Positions 35,027 through 45,314 of a stretch of DNA of 64,000 bases are shown piece by piece (position 1 is the first letter of the stretch; every line of letters begins with the position of its first letter). Origin of the DNA: CALNYS01 sp942490855 (GTDB lineage: Bacteria > Planctomycetota > Phycisphaerae > Phycisphaerales > UBA1924); assembly GCA_942490855.1 (NCBI GenBank), contig CALNYS010000005.1:62001-126000 (forward strand), given 5' to 3'. Below the pieces are notes generated by a model, which saw only the letters and a program-made list of their open reading frames with translations, was not told where the DNA came from and did no database searches. Made by a program: the position numbers and the translations under genes.

Positions 35027-36442
35027 TCACGCCACGGCGTTGTCGGCGTCGTCCACGCCGGCCGCGGCCGCGGCGATGTCCGCCATCATCCGCTCGACGT
35101 CCGCCTCGCTGTGCGCGGGGTTGATCGTCGCGAGACGGATCACCCGACGCCCGTGGACGATGCCGTAGCCGACCTTCAGATCGCCGCTGCGGTTGAGCGC
35201 CTCGCAGATCGCGTCGCTGGGCTTGCCGCGGACCTCGAAGCAGACGGTCAGCCAGTCCGGCTCGCAGGAGAGGACGAAGCGGTCGTCGTTGCGGGCGATC
35301 TCTGCCGCGGTGCGCGCGAGGGCGAGCTGTTTCTCGACCCTGTCCCGGTAGCCGTCGTCGCCCAGCGCCTGCCACTGCGCCCAGAGCTTGATCGCGTCGT
35401 TGCGCCGCCCGCACTGGAGGGACTTCACCCCGGGGTTGAGCCACGCCTGCTCTTCGTCGTAGTCGTGCTGGAAGAGGTACGGGGCGGTCTCGTCGAAGTG
35501 CGTGCGCATGAGCCCGGGCTCGCGGGTGAGCACCACCGAGCAGGTAAGTGGCACGCCCATCGTTTTGTGGGCGTCCCACGTGAACGAGTCGGCGCGCTCG
35601 AGCCCGTCGAGGAGGGGGCGGGTGCGTTCATGGAGGAGGGCGGTCCCGCCGAAGGCGCCGTCGACGTGGAGCCAGAGGTCTTCACGCTGGGCGATGTCGG
35701 CGAGGGGGGCGAGGGGGTCGAAGGCGCCCATGACGGTGGTGCCGCTGGTGGCGACGATCATCATGGGCGTGCGGCCGGCCGCGCGGTCGGCGCGGATCGC
35801 GTTTTCGAGCGCGTCCGGTCGCATCCGCCCGCGCTCATCGACCGCGACGGGGCGCACGGCGGCGCGTCCGACGCCGATGATGTTGGCGTTCTTGCGGATG
35901 GAGTAGTGGCTCTCGGCGGAGACGTAGACGATGCGTCCGCGCGCGTCGATCCCGTCCTCGCGCGCGCCGGGGGCGCTCTCGTTGCGGGCGATGATCATCG
36001 CGGCGAGGTTCGAGAGGGAGCCGCCGGGGGTGAACATGCCGTCGCCCCCGGGCATGCCGGCCTTAGCCAGCATGTGCGTGAGGAGCGCGCGCTCGACGAG
36101 GACCTGCGGGCCGGCGGCCTTGTAGGTGTACATCGACGTGTTCAGGGCCGAGGCGATCATGTCGGCGGCCGTCGCGACGCGTTCGCGTCCGGCGAAGAGC
36201 TGGTTGACGAAGCGGGGGCCGGCCGTGGGCGGGGTCGCCTCGATGACCGCGAGGAGGCGCGCGAGGGCGGCCTCATCGCCGACGCCGCTGCTGGGCACGC
36301 TCAGCTCGAACGTCTCGGGCGCCTCCTCGACGGGGAGAGGGGGAGCGGGGGGCGCCTCTTCGATCTCGAGGAACCGTTCTATGATCCGTGCGGCGTCGGA
36401 GAGGAACTCCCCGGCGCTGGTGATGTCGGTCGTCGGCTCCAC
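35027..36442 (-). CDS. PLP-dependent group II decarboxylase
   Basis: 471 residues of the glutamate/aromatic/diaminobutyrate decarboxylase family. The Schiff-base Lys is K293 in W-D-A-H-K-T; S-A-E-S-H-Y (H180 stacks on the PLP ring) and H-V-D-G-A-F-G-G (D261 contacts the pyridine nitrogen) are conserved, as are F-T-P-G-G-S-L-S-N-L and A-T-S-G-T-T-V-M-G-A-F-D-P. The substrate (glutamate, cysteine sulfinate, tyrosine or diaminobutyrate) cannot be settled by eye. The gene precedes the sigma factor on the same strand (84-base gap) and is divergent from the SDR gene. Confidence 0.85.
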   Translation of the reverse strand: MEPTTDITSAGEFLSDAARIIERFLEIEEAPPAPPLPVEEAPETFELSVPSSGVGDEAALARLLAVIEATPPTAGPRFVNQLFAGRERVATAADMIASALNTSMYTYKAAGPQVLVERALLTHMLAKAGMPGGDGMFTPGGSLSNLAAMIIARNESAPGAREDGIDARGRIVYVSAESHYSIRKNANIIGVGRAAVRPVAVDERGRMRPDALENAIRADRAAGRTPMMIVATSGTTVMGAFDPLAPLADIAQREDLWLHVDGAFGGTALLHERTRPLLDGLERADSFTWDAHKTMGVPLTCSVVLTREPGLMRTHFDETAPYLFQHDYDEEQAWLNPGVKSLQCGRRNDAIKLWAQWQALGDDGYRDRVEKQLALARTAAEIARNDDRFVLSCEPDWLTVCFEVRGKPSDAICEALNRSGDLKVGYGIVHGRRVIRLATINPAHSEADVERMMADIAAAAAGVDDADNAVA

Positions 36443-36525
36443 GGGTCACTCCGCGCGTCGAAAATCAGGTCGAAACGAACTACACACAGTAGCACCCCGG
36501 TGCGCTGTGCGCGACAGGAGCCCCG

Positions 36526-37986
36526 ATGAAGGTCTTTCTCACCGGCGCGACGGGCTATATCGGCGGGCGTCTCGCGCCGCGCCTGCTCGACGCCGGGCAC
36601 ACGCTGCGCTGCCTCGCCCGCGACCCGCGCAAGCTCGAGGCCCGCGACTGGTGCGCCAGGGACGGGGTCGAGATCGTGCGGGGCGACCTGTCGAACCGGG
36701 ACGAGCTGTGCGAGCAGATGCGCGGCTGCGACGCGGCGTACTACCTGATCCATTCGATGATCACGTCCGGCGGCGGGTACGCCGAGCGGGACCGCCAGCT
36801 CGCCGAGACGTTCGCTGCGGGCGCGGCCGCGGCCGGCGTGTCGCGGATCGTGTACCTCGGCGGTCTCGGCGAGATGGGGGAGGGGCTGAGCGAGCACCTG
36901 CGTTCGCGCCGGGAGGTGGAGCGCGTGCTGGAGGAGGGGGCGGTCCCGGTGACGGCGCTGCGGGCGGCGATGATCATCGGGTCGGGGTCGGCGTCGTTTG
37001 AGATCCTGCGCTACCTCGTCGAGCACCTGCCGGTGATGGTGACGCCCCGCTGGGTGCGCACGGAGTGCCAACCCATCGCGGTGCGCGACGTGCTGGGGTA
37101 CCTCGTGGGCGCCCTGGAGGCCCCCGGGACGGTCGGGCGTCAGCTCGACATCGGGGGCCCGGACGTGCTGTCTTACGTGGAGCTGATGCGGATCATGGCG
37201 GAGGAGCGCGGGCTGCCGCGCCGGATTGTCGTGCCCGTCCCGGTGCTGACGCCGCGGCTGAGCTCGCTGTGGATCCACCTGGTGACGCCGGTGAGCGCGA
37301 GCATCGCCCGCCCGCTCGCGGAGGGGCTGCGGAACCGTGTGGTGTGCACGGACGACGAGGCCCTCCGGCTGATGCCGCGGCGGTTGCTGTCGGCGCGGGA
37401 GGCGATCGCAGCGGCGCTTGGGAAGACGCACGGCGGGGACATCGAGACCTCCTGGTCGAGCGCGGGCCCGATCCCCGGCGACCCGGACTGGGCGGGCGGG
37501 TTGGTGTTTACCGACGCGCGATCGATGCCCGTCAGCGCGCCGCCCCCGGCCGTCTTCGCGGCGGCGTGCGGGCTGGGCGGGAAGAGGGGGTACCACGGGG
37601 CGGATTGGATGTGGCGCCTGCGGGGGCGGCTCGACCGGCTGGTGGGCGGGCCGGGGCTGCGCCGGGGGCGGCGTCATCCGGAGCGGTTGGCGTACGGGGA
37701 GGCGCTGGATTTCTGGCGGGTGGTGGCGATCGAGCCCGACCGGCTCCTCGAGCTGCGGGCGGAGATGCGTCTGCCGGGCGAGGCGACGCTGTCGTTCGGC
37801 GTCGAACCGAGCGGCGAGGGGGAGACGACGCTGACGCTCACGGCCCGGTTCAAGCCCAAGGGGCTGCTGGGGCTGGCGTATTGGTACAGCGTCCTGCCGC
37901 TGCACGGGCTGGTGTTCCGGACGATGCTGCGGGGGCTGGCGCGTGACGCCGAGCGGGCGCCCCTCGCGGACGTGCCGACCCGCTAG
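36526..37986 (+). CDS. NAD(P)-binding SDR-type protein with C-terminal DUF2867-like domain
   Basis: 486 residues. The N-terminal atypical SDR/NmrA-like Rossmann domain begins V-F-L-T-G-A-T-G-Y-I-G-G-R-L and covers about 1-230; Y-Y-L-I-H-S-M and V-Y-L-G-G-L-G follow in the expected places. The C-terminal region (about 310-475) has the SRPBCC-like DUF2867 pattern (R-L-A-Y-G-E-A-L-D-F-W-R-V and F-K-P-K-G-L-L-G-L-A-Y-W-Y). AGGAG lies six bases upstream of the ATG. Proteins of this fusion are annotated only as oxidoreductases; the substrate is unknown. Confidence 0.85.
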   Translation: MKVFLTGATGYIGGRLAPRLLDAGHTLRCLARDPRKLEARDWCARDGVEIVRGDLSNRDELCEQMRGCDAAYYLIHSMITSGGGYAERDRQLAETFAAGAAAAGVSRIVYLGGLGEMGEGLSEHLRSRREVERVLEEGAVPVTALRAAMIIGSGSASFEILRYLVEHLPVMVTPRWVRTECQPIAVRDVLGYLVGALEAPGTVGRQLDIGGPDVLSYVELMRIMAEERGLPRRIVVPVPVLTPRLSSLWIHLVTPVSASIARPLAEGLRNRVVCTDDEALRLMPRRLLSAREAIAAALGKTHGGDIETSWSSAGPIPGDPDWAGGLVFTDARSMPVSAPPPAVFAAACGLGGKRGYHGADWMWRLRGRLDRLVGGPGLRRGRRHPERLAYGEALDFWRVVAIEPDRLLELRAEMRLPGEATLSFGVEPSGEGETTLTLTARFKPKGLLGLAYWYSVLPLHGLVFRTMLRGLARDAERAPLADVPTR

Positions 37987-37995
37987 CATCGGCGC

Positions 37996-39828
37996 ATGGC
38001 TCACGAGACCACGTCACGGACGACGGACCCCGAGGTGCTCAGCGTCCTCGAACGCTACTGGGGGTACGACGCGCTTCGGCCCATGCAGGACGAGGCGATC
38101 GGCGCGGCGGTGGGGGGGCGGGACTCGCTGGTTGTCCTGCCCACGGGCGGCGGCAAGAGCCTCTGCTATCAGATCCCCGCGGCTCTGCACGGCGGGACGG
38201 ACCTGGTGGTCTCACCCCTGATCTCGCTGATGAAGGACCAGGTCGATGCGCTGCTCGCGTGCGGGTACCCGGCGGTGGCGCTGCACAGCGGGCTGAGCGA
38301 CGCCGAGAGCGCCGAGGCCGAGCGGGCGATCGCGGAGGGGGAGGTCCGCCTCGTGTACGCCGCGCCGGAGCGGGCGCTGACGGCGCGTTCGCTGCGGTTG
38401 TGGAAGTCGGTTGGGATCCGCTCGATCGTGATCGACGAGGCGCACTGCATTAGCCACTGGGGTCACGATTTCCGCCCGGAGTACCGTCGGCTGACGGAGC
38501 TGCGCCGGGCGCTTCCCGGGGCGTCGTGGCACGCGTTTACCGCGACGGCGACGGAGCGGGTGCGGGCGGACATCGCCGAGCAGCTGGGGCTGGGCGACGG
38601 GGCGATCCTGGTGGGCGACTGCGACCGCCCGAACCTGACGTACCGCGTGGCGCCGCGGACCGACGCGAAGAACCAGCTGCTCGACGCGGTGGCGCGCCAC
38701 GAGAACGAGGCGGTGATCGTGTACTGCCTGAGCCGCAAGGACACGGAGAAGACGGCCGAGTGGCTGGTGAGCCGGGGGATCGAGGCGGCGGCGTACCACG
38801 CGGGGTTCGACTCGAAGAAGCGTCAGCGGATCCAGGACCGGTTCATGCAGGAGCGGTGCAACGTGATCGTGGCGACGGTCGCGTTCGGGATGGGGATCGA
38901 CCGCTCGGACGTGCGCTGCGTGGTGCACACGGCGATGCCGAAGTCGATCGAGCACTACCAGCAGGAGGCGGGGCGCGCGGGTCGCGACGGGCTGCCCGCC
39001 GAGTGCGTGCTGCTGTACTCGTCGGCCGACGTAGCGCGCTGGAAGCGGCTGATGGAGCGGAGCGCGTACGAGGCCGGGGAGGCGGGCCCGCCCGAGCACC
39101 AGATCGAGATGCTCGGGCACATGCAGCGGTTCTGCAGCGGGATGACGTGCCGGCACGCGCAGCTGGCGGCGTACTTCGGGCAGTCGCTGGAGGGGTCGTG
39201 CGACGCGTGCGACGTGTGCCTCGGGGAGAACGCGGAGGTCGCGGACGCGCCGGTCGTGGCGCAGAAGATCCTCTCGTGCGTGGCGCGGCTGGAGGGGCGG
39301 TTCGGTGCGTCGCATGTGGTGTCGGTGCTGCGGGGGGCGAACACGGAGCTGATCCGGCGCACGGGGCACAACGAGCTGAGCGTGTACGGGCTGATGCGCG
39401 AGACGCCCAAGCCGGTGCTGCAGAGCTATATCGACCAGCTCATCGATGCGGGGGCGCTGGCGCGGAGCGGCGACGATCGCCCGGTGGTGCAGCTGACGGA
39501 GGCGTCGCGTGAGTTCCTGCGCTGCGAGCGGTCGGTCGCGCTGCGCCGTCCCAACGCGCCGCAGGCCCGCTCGCGCGATCGGGCGGAGGCGGACTGGAGC
39601 GGCGTCGATCACGACCTGTTCGAGGCGCTCAGGGGGCTGCGCCGGGAGATCGCGGAGGAGCGTTCGGTCCCGGCGTACATCATCTTCGGCGACCAGACGC
39701 TGCGCGAGCTGGCCCGGGAGAGGCCGACCACGCCGGGGGAGATGCTGGGCGTCAAGGGGGTCGGCCAGCGGAAGCTCGACGAGTTCGGGGAGCGCTTCCT
39801 CGAGCGGATCTCTGGCTTCGGCGGGTAA
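37996..39828 (+). CDS. recQ: ATP-dependent DNA helicase RecQ
   Basis: 610 residues. The superfamily 2 core has Walker A P-T-G-G-G-K-S (49-55), D-E-A-H (147-150) with the aromatic-rich loop C-I-S-H-W-G-H-D-F-R, S-A/T-like F-T-A-T-A-T, and motif VI Q-E-A-G-R-A-G-R-D-G. The zinc-binding C-R-H and C-D-A-C-D-V-C-L segments and the winged helix form the RQC region; a C-terminal HRDC domain (about 535-608) ends the protein. It unwinds DNA 3'-5' in recombination and repair. It starts only ten bases after the SDR stop, possibly co-transcribed. The following 200 bases hold no obvious terminator. Confidence 0.95.
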   Translation: MAHETTSRTTDPEVLSVLERYWGYDALRPMQDEAIGAAVGGRDSLVVLPTGGGKSLCYQIPAALHGGTDLVVSPLISLMKDQVDALLACGYPAVALHSGLSDAESAEAERAIAEGEVRLVYAAPERALTARSLRLWKSVGIRSIVIDEAHCISHWGHDFRPEYRRLTELRRALPGASWHAFTATATERVRADIAEQLGLGDGAILVGDCDRPNLTYRVAPRTDAKNQLLDAVARHENEAVIVYCLSRKDTEKTAEWLVSRGIEAAAYHAGFDSKKRQRIQDRFMQERCNVIVATVAFGMGIDRSDVRCVVHTAMPKSIEHYQQEAGRAGRDGLPAECVLLYSSADVARWKRLMERSAYEAGEAGPPEHQIEMLGHMQRFCSGMTCRHAQLAAYFGQSLEGSCDACDVCLGENAEVADAPVVAQKILSCVARLEGRFGASHVVSVLRGANTELIRRTGHNELSVYGLMRETPKPVLQSYIDQLIDAGALARSGDDRPVVQLTEASREFLRCERSVALRRPNAPQARSRDRAEADWSGVDHDLFEALRGLRREIAEERSVPAYIIFGDQTLRELARERPTTPGEMLGVKGVGQRKLDEFGERFLERISGFGG

Positions 39829-40028
39829 GCGCGAGCGATTATCGGCTGGTCCCTCGCCCGCGTGGACGCCCTGTGCAGGCGGCGGGCGGGTCCGACGCGC
39901 CGGTTCTTCGGGGGCCCCTCCGGAGCGCACGCAACCCGACCGACATAGTGAGCGTACTGTTGGTTCAGGCCCGGGGTTCCGATAGCCTGAGAGAGCGCCG
40001 CGGTGGGCGGCGGGGGAGAGACACGAAC

Positions 40029-43000
40029 ATGAGTCATGCGCGCCTGTCCGGGGTGCTGGTGCTGGGTATCGCTACGGGCGCCTCCGCGCTCGAGACGCCC
40101 TTCGCGTCACGTCTGGTTATCGATAACACGGGCGACAACCCGCGCACCGCGATCATCGCGGACGTTGACGGCGACGGCGACAACGACGTGGTCGCGGCGA
40201 CCCTCGCGGACAACACGTTCGCGTGGTACGAGAACGACGGCGTCGTCGATCCGCTGACGCCCCCGACGTTCACGAAGCACGTGCTGACGTCCAGCGCGGG
40301 CGGCGCGCGCGAGGTGTGGGTCGCGGACATCAACAACGACGGGCGCCTGGACATCCTGGGCGCGGCTCGCGCCGACAACGCCGTGCTTTGGTACCGCAAC
40401 GAGGGCGGCACGCCGGCGACGTTTACCGAATTTCTTATCGCCGACGACGTGCTCTCTTCGTGGTCTGTGTACGCGGCAGACATCGACGGCGACGGGGACC
40501 TCGATGTGACCAGCGCCGGTCGCGACGACGATCGGATCAGCTGGCACGAGAACGACGGCGCCGACCCGCCCGCGTGGACCAAGCACGTCATCGACACCGA
40601 CGCGCGTCGGGCGCAGAAGGCGTTCGCGGACGATGTTGACGGCGACGGTGACATGGACATGCTCTCGGCCTCGGGCGCCGGCGACGAGATCGCGTGGTAC
40701 GAGAACGACGGCGCCCCCGACCCCTCGTTCACCAAGCACAGCCTGACGACGAGCGCCAACAACGCGAAGTGGGTGTGGACGGGCGACCTCGACCGCGACG
40801 GCGACGTCGACATCCTCGCGGCCGCCGAGACCGAGGCGACGATCGAGTGGTTCGAGAACGACGGCGCGCCCGACCCGTCGTTCACGCGGCGCACGATCGC
40901 GAGCGTCGCGGGCGCCAAGGCGTGCGTGCCCTACGACTTCGATCACGACGGCGATCTCGACGTGCTCAGCAACGGGATCGGTCTGGATCGGATCTCGATC
41001 CACGAGAACCTCGGCGGTTCCCCGCTCGCGTGGGCGACGCACGTGGTGAGCACCGAGTCGGACAACCCGCTCACGGCGTTCCCGGGCGACATCGACGGCG
41101 ACGGGCGCGCGGACATCGTCGCGGCCTCGTTCGAGGACGACACCATCGGGTGGTACCGCAACGTCTGGATCCGCCCCGACCCGGCGTTTCCTGAGATCTT
41201 CGCGATCGACCGGTACACGGCCGAGCACGATTCGTTCACGTACGCCGACGTCAACCGCGACGGGACGGGCGACTTCGTGCTGACGGCCCAGAGCGGCGAG
41301 GTGCAGTGGATGAGCGTTGGCGGCGACGGGCTGCCCGTGACGCACGACGTCGCGACGCTGATCTCGCCCAGCGAGGCGGCGGTCGCGGATCTCGACCGCG
41401 ACGGCGACCCGGACATCGCGGTCGCCGACTTCTCGGGGACGCTGTACGTGTGCGCGAGCGACGGGGCGGACCCGCCCGTGTTTACCGCGACGGCCGCGGC
41501 GACCGGGCTCGGGGCGCTCTCGGGCGTTGCGACGGGCGACGTTGATCTCGACGGCGACACGGACGTGGTCGCGACCGCGACGTCGGGCGAGGTGTACCTG
41601 CTGCGCAACGACGGCGCGACGCCTCCCTCGTTTGTCGTTACGACGGTTGACGCGACGGCGCTGGGCGCTCGCGACCCCGAGATCTTCGACATCAACAAGG
41701 ACGGCGCGCCGGACATCCTCGTCCCCGCGGCGGACCTCGATCGCGTGATCGTGTACCAGAACAACCACGACTCGCCGGCGACGTTCCAGCGCCGGGTGAT
41801 GCCCGACAACGTGGCGGGGCCGTGGGATATCGAGGTGGTCGACCTCAACAACGACGGCGACGAGGACCTCGCGGTGGCGCTCCTCGACGGCTTGTCGCTC
41901 CACATGATGCTCAGCGACGGCGCGCACGACGTGACGCTCTCGGGGTTCGGGTGGTCGTCGAGCAACCTCGTTGCGATCGACACGGGGAACCCTGATTTCA
42001 ACGAGCTCGACGACGTCGTCGGGTTCTCGCTCACTGACGACACGGTGCGCTACGGGCAGAACTACGGCGGGGAGAACCCCTTCATCCTCTTTACCGCGTT
42101 GCCCTACCCCCGCCCCGGCGTCACGGACATCGCGTACGAGGACTTCGATCACGACGGGCTCCCCGACCTCCTCCTGCTCTCTTCGAACGCGGGGACCTCG
42201 ACGCTCAGCTGGTACCCCAACCGCGGCGGGCAGGCGCGCGTCGTGCCCCTTTCTATCGCGAACCCCGAGGCGCTCATCGGGCGTCTCGAGGCGCTCTTCG
42301 TGCTTAACGTGACCAACCTCGGCAACCGCTATGACGAGTCCACGACGCTGGTCGCGACACGCGTTCGGTTCAACGGGCCCGACGGGACCCCGCTCACGAC
42401 GCCCGAGGCTCAGGCGCTGATCTCACGCGTGCTCGTCTACGCCGACACCAACATGTCGTCCACGTTCGAGCGCCTGGGCGACGAGATCGTCTTCGAGCAG
42501 CCGATCTCGGCGCTCGACCCCGACGGGGGCTTCTCGATCGAGATCGATCACACCGCGAACGACTTTGATCTGCTCAACGGCAACACGCGTGCGTACTTCG
42601 TGGTGGTCGAGCTCACCCCCGAGTCCGCGAACGCCACGCCAAACCAGTTCTCCGCGGTCTCCCCGGAGGCGGTCGTGGGCGACGTGATCCAGACGCCGCA
42701 CGAGGTCCTGCTGCGTTTGGCGCTCGGTTCGAGCGCGGAGACCCCGCTCATCACCGCCACCGTCCCCGCGCCGGGGCAGGTCCTCTTCGGCGACCCGTGG
42801 ATCCGTCACACCATCGATAACTCCTTCCACGGCGCAGAGGGCCCGCGCGGCGCCGACGTCAACGGCGACGGGCACACCGATTACTCGGTCGCGTGGGAGC
42901 AGTCGCACGTCTCGAGGCTCTACCTGCACCCGGGCGCCAAGCGCGTGCGCCACCCGTGGCCGGGCGTGACCGTCGGGCACGCGCCGAACGCGGAGACGGC

Positions 43001-44171
43001 CGTCCCCTTCGATCTCGACGGCGACGGCGACTACGAGGTGCTCTCGGCGCTCAGCGCCGGGCCGCGGACGATCCGCGCGCACTTCCCGCCGGAGAACCTC
43101 GCGGACATCCTCGACGAATCGCTCTGGACCACCGCGAGCTTCACGCAGACCCCCGTGGACCTGTGGGTCAACATCGAGCCGGCGGACATCGACGGGGAGA
43201 ACGGCACGGACCTCGTGATCGGATCCATCGGGCGCGAGGGGAACTTCATGGCGCAGATCGGCTGGCTGCGCTGCCCCGAAGACCCGGCCGACACCGAGGC
43301 GTGGACATACCACCAGCTGATCGAGGTGCACTGGGCCCTCGCGCTGACCGCGAGCGACATGGACCACGACGGCGACCTTGACGTCGTCTACAGCAACCGC
43401 TTCGGCGACGCGGGGCAGGGGGATATCGCCCGCGGCGTCTTCTGGCTCGAGAACCCCGGGGCCGGCGCGCCGGAGCTGACGGAGCACTGGGAGCTCCACG
43501 AGATCGGCTCCGTTGGCGGCGAGGTCGGTTACCTCGATCTCGTTACGACGCCGCCCAACGATCTCGCGATGATCGCCGTCCCCGTCCGCCCGCGCAAGAC
43601 GGACATCCACACGGCTCTGGACACGACCGGCTTGCTGTGGGACTCGATCCGCCTGCCCTGGCCCGACGACATGGGCACGACCAAGGCCGCGCGGTTCGCG
43701 GACGTCGACCTCGACGGCAACCTCGACCTGGTGCTCACCGCTGTCGAGGCGCGCGAGGACGAGGGGCTGGTCGGCCTGGCGTGGCTCCGCAACCCCGGGA
43801 CGCCCGACGGCGACTGGAACGCGTACGACATCGCCGGGCTCGAGGGCGAGAAGTTCGACATCGTGGCGATCGAGGACATCGACGGCGACGGGGACCTCGA
43901 CATCCTCGCCTCCGAGGAACCCGACAACGACCCTCAGGAGTTCGGCCTGGGCTTCGTCTGGTACGAGAACCCCGCGTTCCAGCCCACCGGCGACGCGAAC
44001 CGCGACCGCGTCACCAACGCCGCGGACCTCGCGACGCTGCTCGCCGAGTGGGGGCCCGCCACGTTCCTGACCGCCTCGGACTTCAACTACGACGGCGTCG
44101 TGGACGCGACGGACCTCGCGACCATCCTGGCGTCGTGGGACGTCCAGTGGGGGCCCGGCGCGAGCGAATAA
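40029..44171 (+). CDS. Large secreted VCBS/FG-GAP repeat protein with dockerin-like tail
   Basis: 1380 residues. A signal peptide (MSHARLSGVLVLGIATGASA) precedes many FG-GAP/VCBS-type repeats. The form is D-x-D-G-D-x-D-x-D-V followed by W-Y-E-N-D-G, distinct from the 72-residue repeats of the first cluster. The middle (about 735-900) has a different beta domain (L-F-V-L-N-V-T-N-L-G-N) resembling an extracellular matrix fold, then repeats resume and two dockerin-like segments close the protein. Start at 40029 follows GGGGGAGAG. Probably an extracellular or surface structure; ligand unknown. Codon bias is extreme, so long antisense frames in it are shadows. Confidence 0.85.
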   Translation: MSHARLSGVLVLGIATGASALETPFASRLVIDNTGDNPRTAIIADVDGDGDNDVVAATLADNTFAWYENDGVVDPLTPPTFTKHVLTSSAGGAREVWVADINNDGRLDILGAARADNAVLWYRNEGGTPATFTEFLIADDVLSSWSVYAADIDGDGDLDVTSAGRDDDRISWHENDGADPPAWTKHVIDTDARRAQKAFADDVDGDGDMDMLSASGAGDEIAWYENDGAPDPSFTKHSLTTSANNAKWVWTGDLDRDGDVDILAAAETEATIEWFENDGAPDPSFTRRTIASVAGAKACVPYDFDHDGDLDVLSNGIGLDRISIHENLGGSPLAWATHVVSTESDNPLTAFPGDIDGDGRADIVAASFEDDTIGWYRNVWIRPDPAFPEIFAIDRYTAEHDSFTYADVNRDGTGDFVLTAQSGEVQWMSVGGDGLPVTHDVATLISPSEAAVADLDRDGDPDIAVADFSGTLYVCASDGADPPVFTATAAATGLGALSGVATGDVDLDGDTDVVATATSGEVYLLRNDGATPPSFVVTTVDATALGARDPEIFDINKDGAPDILVPAADLDRVIVYQNNHDSPATFQRRVMPDNVAGPWDIEVVDLNNDGDEDLAVALLDGLSLHMMLSDGAHDVTLSGFGWSSSNLVAIDTGNPDFNELDDVVGFSLTDDTVRYGQNYGGENPFILFTALPYPRPGVTDIAYEDFDHDGLPDLLLLSSNAGTSTLSWYPNRGGQARVVPLSIANPEALIGRLEALFVLNVTNLGNRYDESTTLVATRVRFNGPDGTPLTTPEAQALISRVLVYADTNMSSTFERLGDEIVFEQPISALDPDGGFSIEIDHTANDFDLLNGNTRAYFVVVELTPESANATPNQFSAVSPEAVVGDVIQTPHEVLLRLALGSSAETPLITATVPAPGQVLFGDPWIRHTIDNSFHGAEGPRGADVNGDGHTDYSVAWEQSHVSRLYLHPGAKRVRHPWPGVTVGHAPNAETAVPFDLDGDGDYEVLSALSAGPRTIRAHFPPENLADILDESLWTTASFTQTPVDLWVNIEPADIDGENGTDLVIGSIGREGNFMAQIGWLRCPEDPADTEAWTYHQLIEVHWALALTASDMDHDGDLDVVYSNRFGDAGQGDIARGVFWLENPGAGAPELTEHWELHEIGSVGGEVGYLDLVTTPPNDLAMIAVPVRPRKTDIHTALDTTGLLWDSIRLPWPDDMGTTKAARFADVDLDGNLDLVLTAVEAREDEGLVGLAWLRNPGTPDGDWNAYDIAGLEGEKFDIVAIEDIDGDGDLDILASEEPDNDPQEFGLGFVWYENPAFQPTGDANRDRVTNAADLATLLAEWGPATFLTASDFNYDGVVDATDLATILASWDVQWGPGASE

Positions 44172-44195
44172 ACCCGCCCGCCCTTCGGTTGACTC

Positions 44196-44213
44196 TGCGG
44201 GGCTTCCCCCGCA
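44196..44213 (+). terminator. Terminator-like hairpin after the VCBS gene
   Basis: A perfect 7-bp stem TGCGGGG/CCCCGCA with loop CTTC lies 25 bases past the stop, followed by ATCATTTA. The T-run is short, so termination is uncertain. Confidence 0.4.
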
Positions 44214-44235
44214 ATCATTTACTCGGAGTCGCCGC

Positions 44236-45291
44236 ATGCGCACCGCGTCCAGGACCGTACTGTTTCTCGCTGCCCTGTCGGGCACGCTTGTCGCGGCCAT
44301 GCTCGCGAAACAGACCATCGCTTCGTCGCCGGAGATCCTCGTGAAAGACGCCGCCTCGCCCGGGTACTCGCAGAGCGGGTTCAACATCTCGCCGCTCGAG
44401 CAGAACGAAATCGACACGCTCGCCGTCGCGCTCACCCCCGAGGAGCGCGACATCATCCTCCGTCACGGGACCGAGGCGCCCTTCTGCGGCACCCTCCTTG
44501 ATAACAAGAAGGAGGGGGTCTACGCGTGCCGCCTGTGCGGGCTCCCGCTCTTCGCGTCCGACTCCAAGTTCACCTCGGGCACCGGGTGGCCCAGCTTCTT
44601 CCAGCCGGTTGATCCGGCGCACGTCGCGGAGATCCGCGACGAGTCGTACGGCATGGTGCGCACGGAGATCCGCTGCACGCGCTGCACGGCGCACCTCGGG
44701 CACCTCTTCCCCGACGGGCCGCCGCCTACCGGGATGCGCTACTGCCTGAACTCCGCGTCGCTGGAGTTCTTCCTGCGCGACGAGCTGCCCGAGCGCTCGC
44801 GCCCGATCGCGACGAGCGAGGCGTACTTCGCCGGCGGGTGCTTCTGGGGCATCGAGGACCGCCTCCAGCACACGCCGGGCGTCATCAGCGCCATCAGCGG
44901 GTACCAGGGCGGGCACGTGAACAACCCGACGTACCGCCAGGTGTGCTACACCGACACCGGGCACACCGAGAGCGTCAAGGTCGTCTTCGACCCGTCGGTC
45001 GTCAGCTACCGCCAGCTGCTCGAGAAGTTCTTCGCGATCCACGACCCCACGCAGCTCAACCGCCAGGGCCCCGACGTCGGCACGCAGTACCGCAGCGCGA
45101 TCTTCGCGACCGACGACGCGCAGCTGGCCGAGGCGAAAGCGTTCGTTGACGAGTTGCAGCAGACCGACCGCTTCGCGAAGCGGCGCATCGTCACCGAGAT
45201 CAACCCGATGGCGACGTTCTACGAGGCCGAGGAGTACCACCAGGACTACCACCTCAAGCACGGCGGTTCGTGCGCACTCCCGAGCGAATAA
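44236..45291 (+). CDS. msrBA: Exported MsrB-MsrA fusion methionine sulfoxide reductase
   Basis: 351 residues that repair oxidised methionine in proteins, both R- and S-epimers. An N-terminal hydrophobic segment (about 6-24) is a signal anchor or signal peptide. The MsrB domain (about 60-185) has the four zinc cysteines C98, C101, C147 and C150 and catalytic C170 in R-Y-C-L-N. The MsrA domain (about 194-345) has catalytic C202 in G-G-C-F-W-G. The order MsrB-MsrA is the less common one; most fusions have MsrA first. The export signal suggests envelope protein repair. CGGAG precedes the ATG and a bidirectional terminator follows. Confidence 0.93.
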   Translation: MRTASRTVLFLAALSGTLVAAMLAKQTIASSPEILVKDAASPGYSQSGFNISPLEQNEIDTLAVALTPEERDIILRHGTEAPFCGTLLDNKKEGVYACRLCGLPLFASDSKFTSGTGWPSFFQPVDPAHVAEIRDESYGMVRTEIRCTRCTAHLGHLFPDGPPPTGMRYCLNSASLEFFLRDELPERSRPIATSEAYFAGGCFWGIEDRLQHTPGVISAISGYQGGHVNNPTYRQVCYTDTGHTESVKVVFDPSVVSYRQLLEKFFAIHDPTQLNRQGPDVGTQYRSAIFATDDAQLAEAKAFVDELQQTDRFAKRRIVTEINPMATFYEAEEYHQDYHLKHGGSCALPSE

Positions 45292-45314
45292 GCCTTCACT
45301 ACCAGACACAAACA

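Noticed and set aside
40107..42152. 681-codon minus-strand frame
   Set aside because: Antisense shadow of the VCBS gene; high GC3 removes stop codons in the opposite strand.
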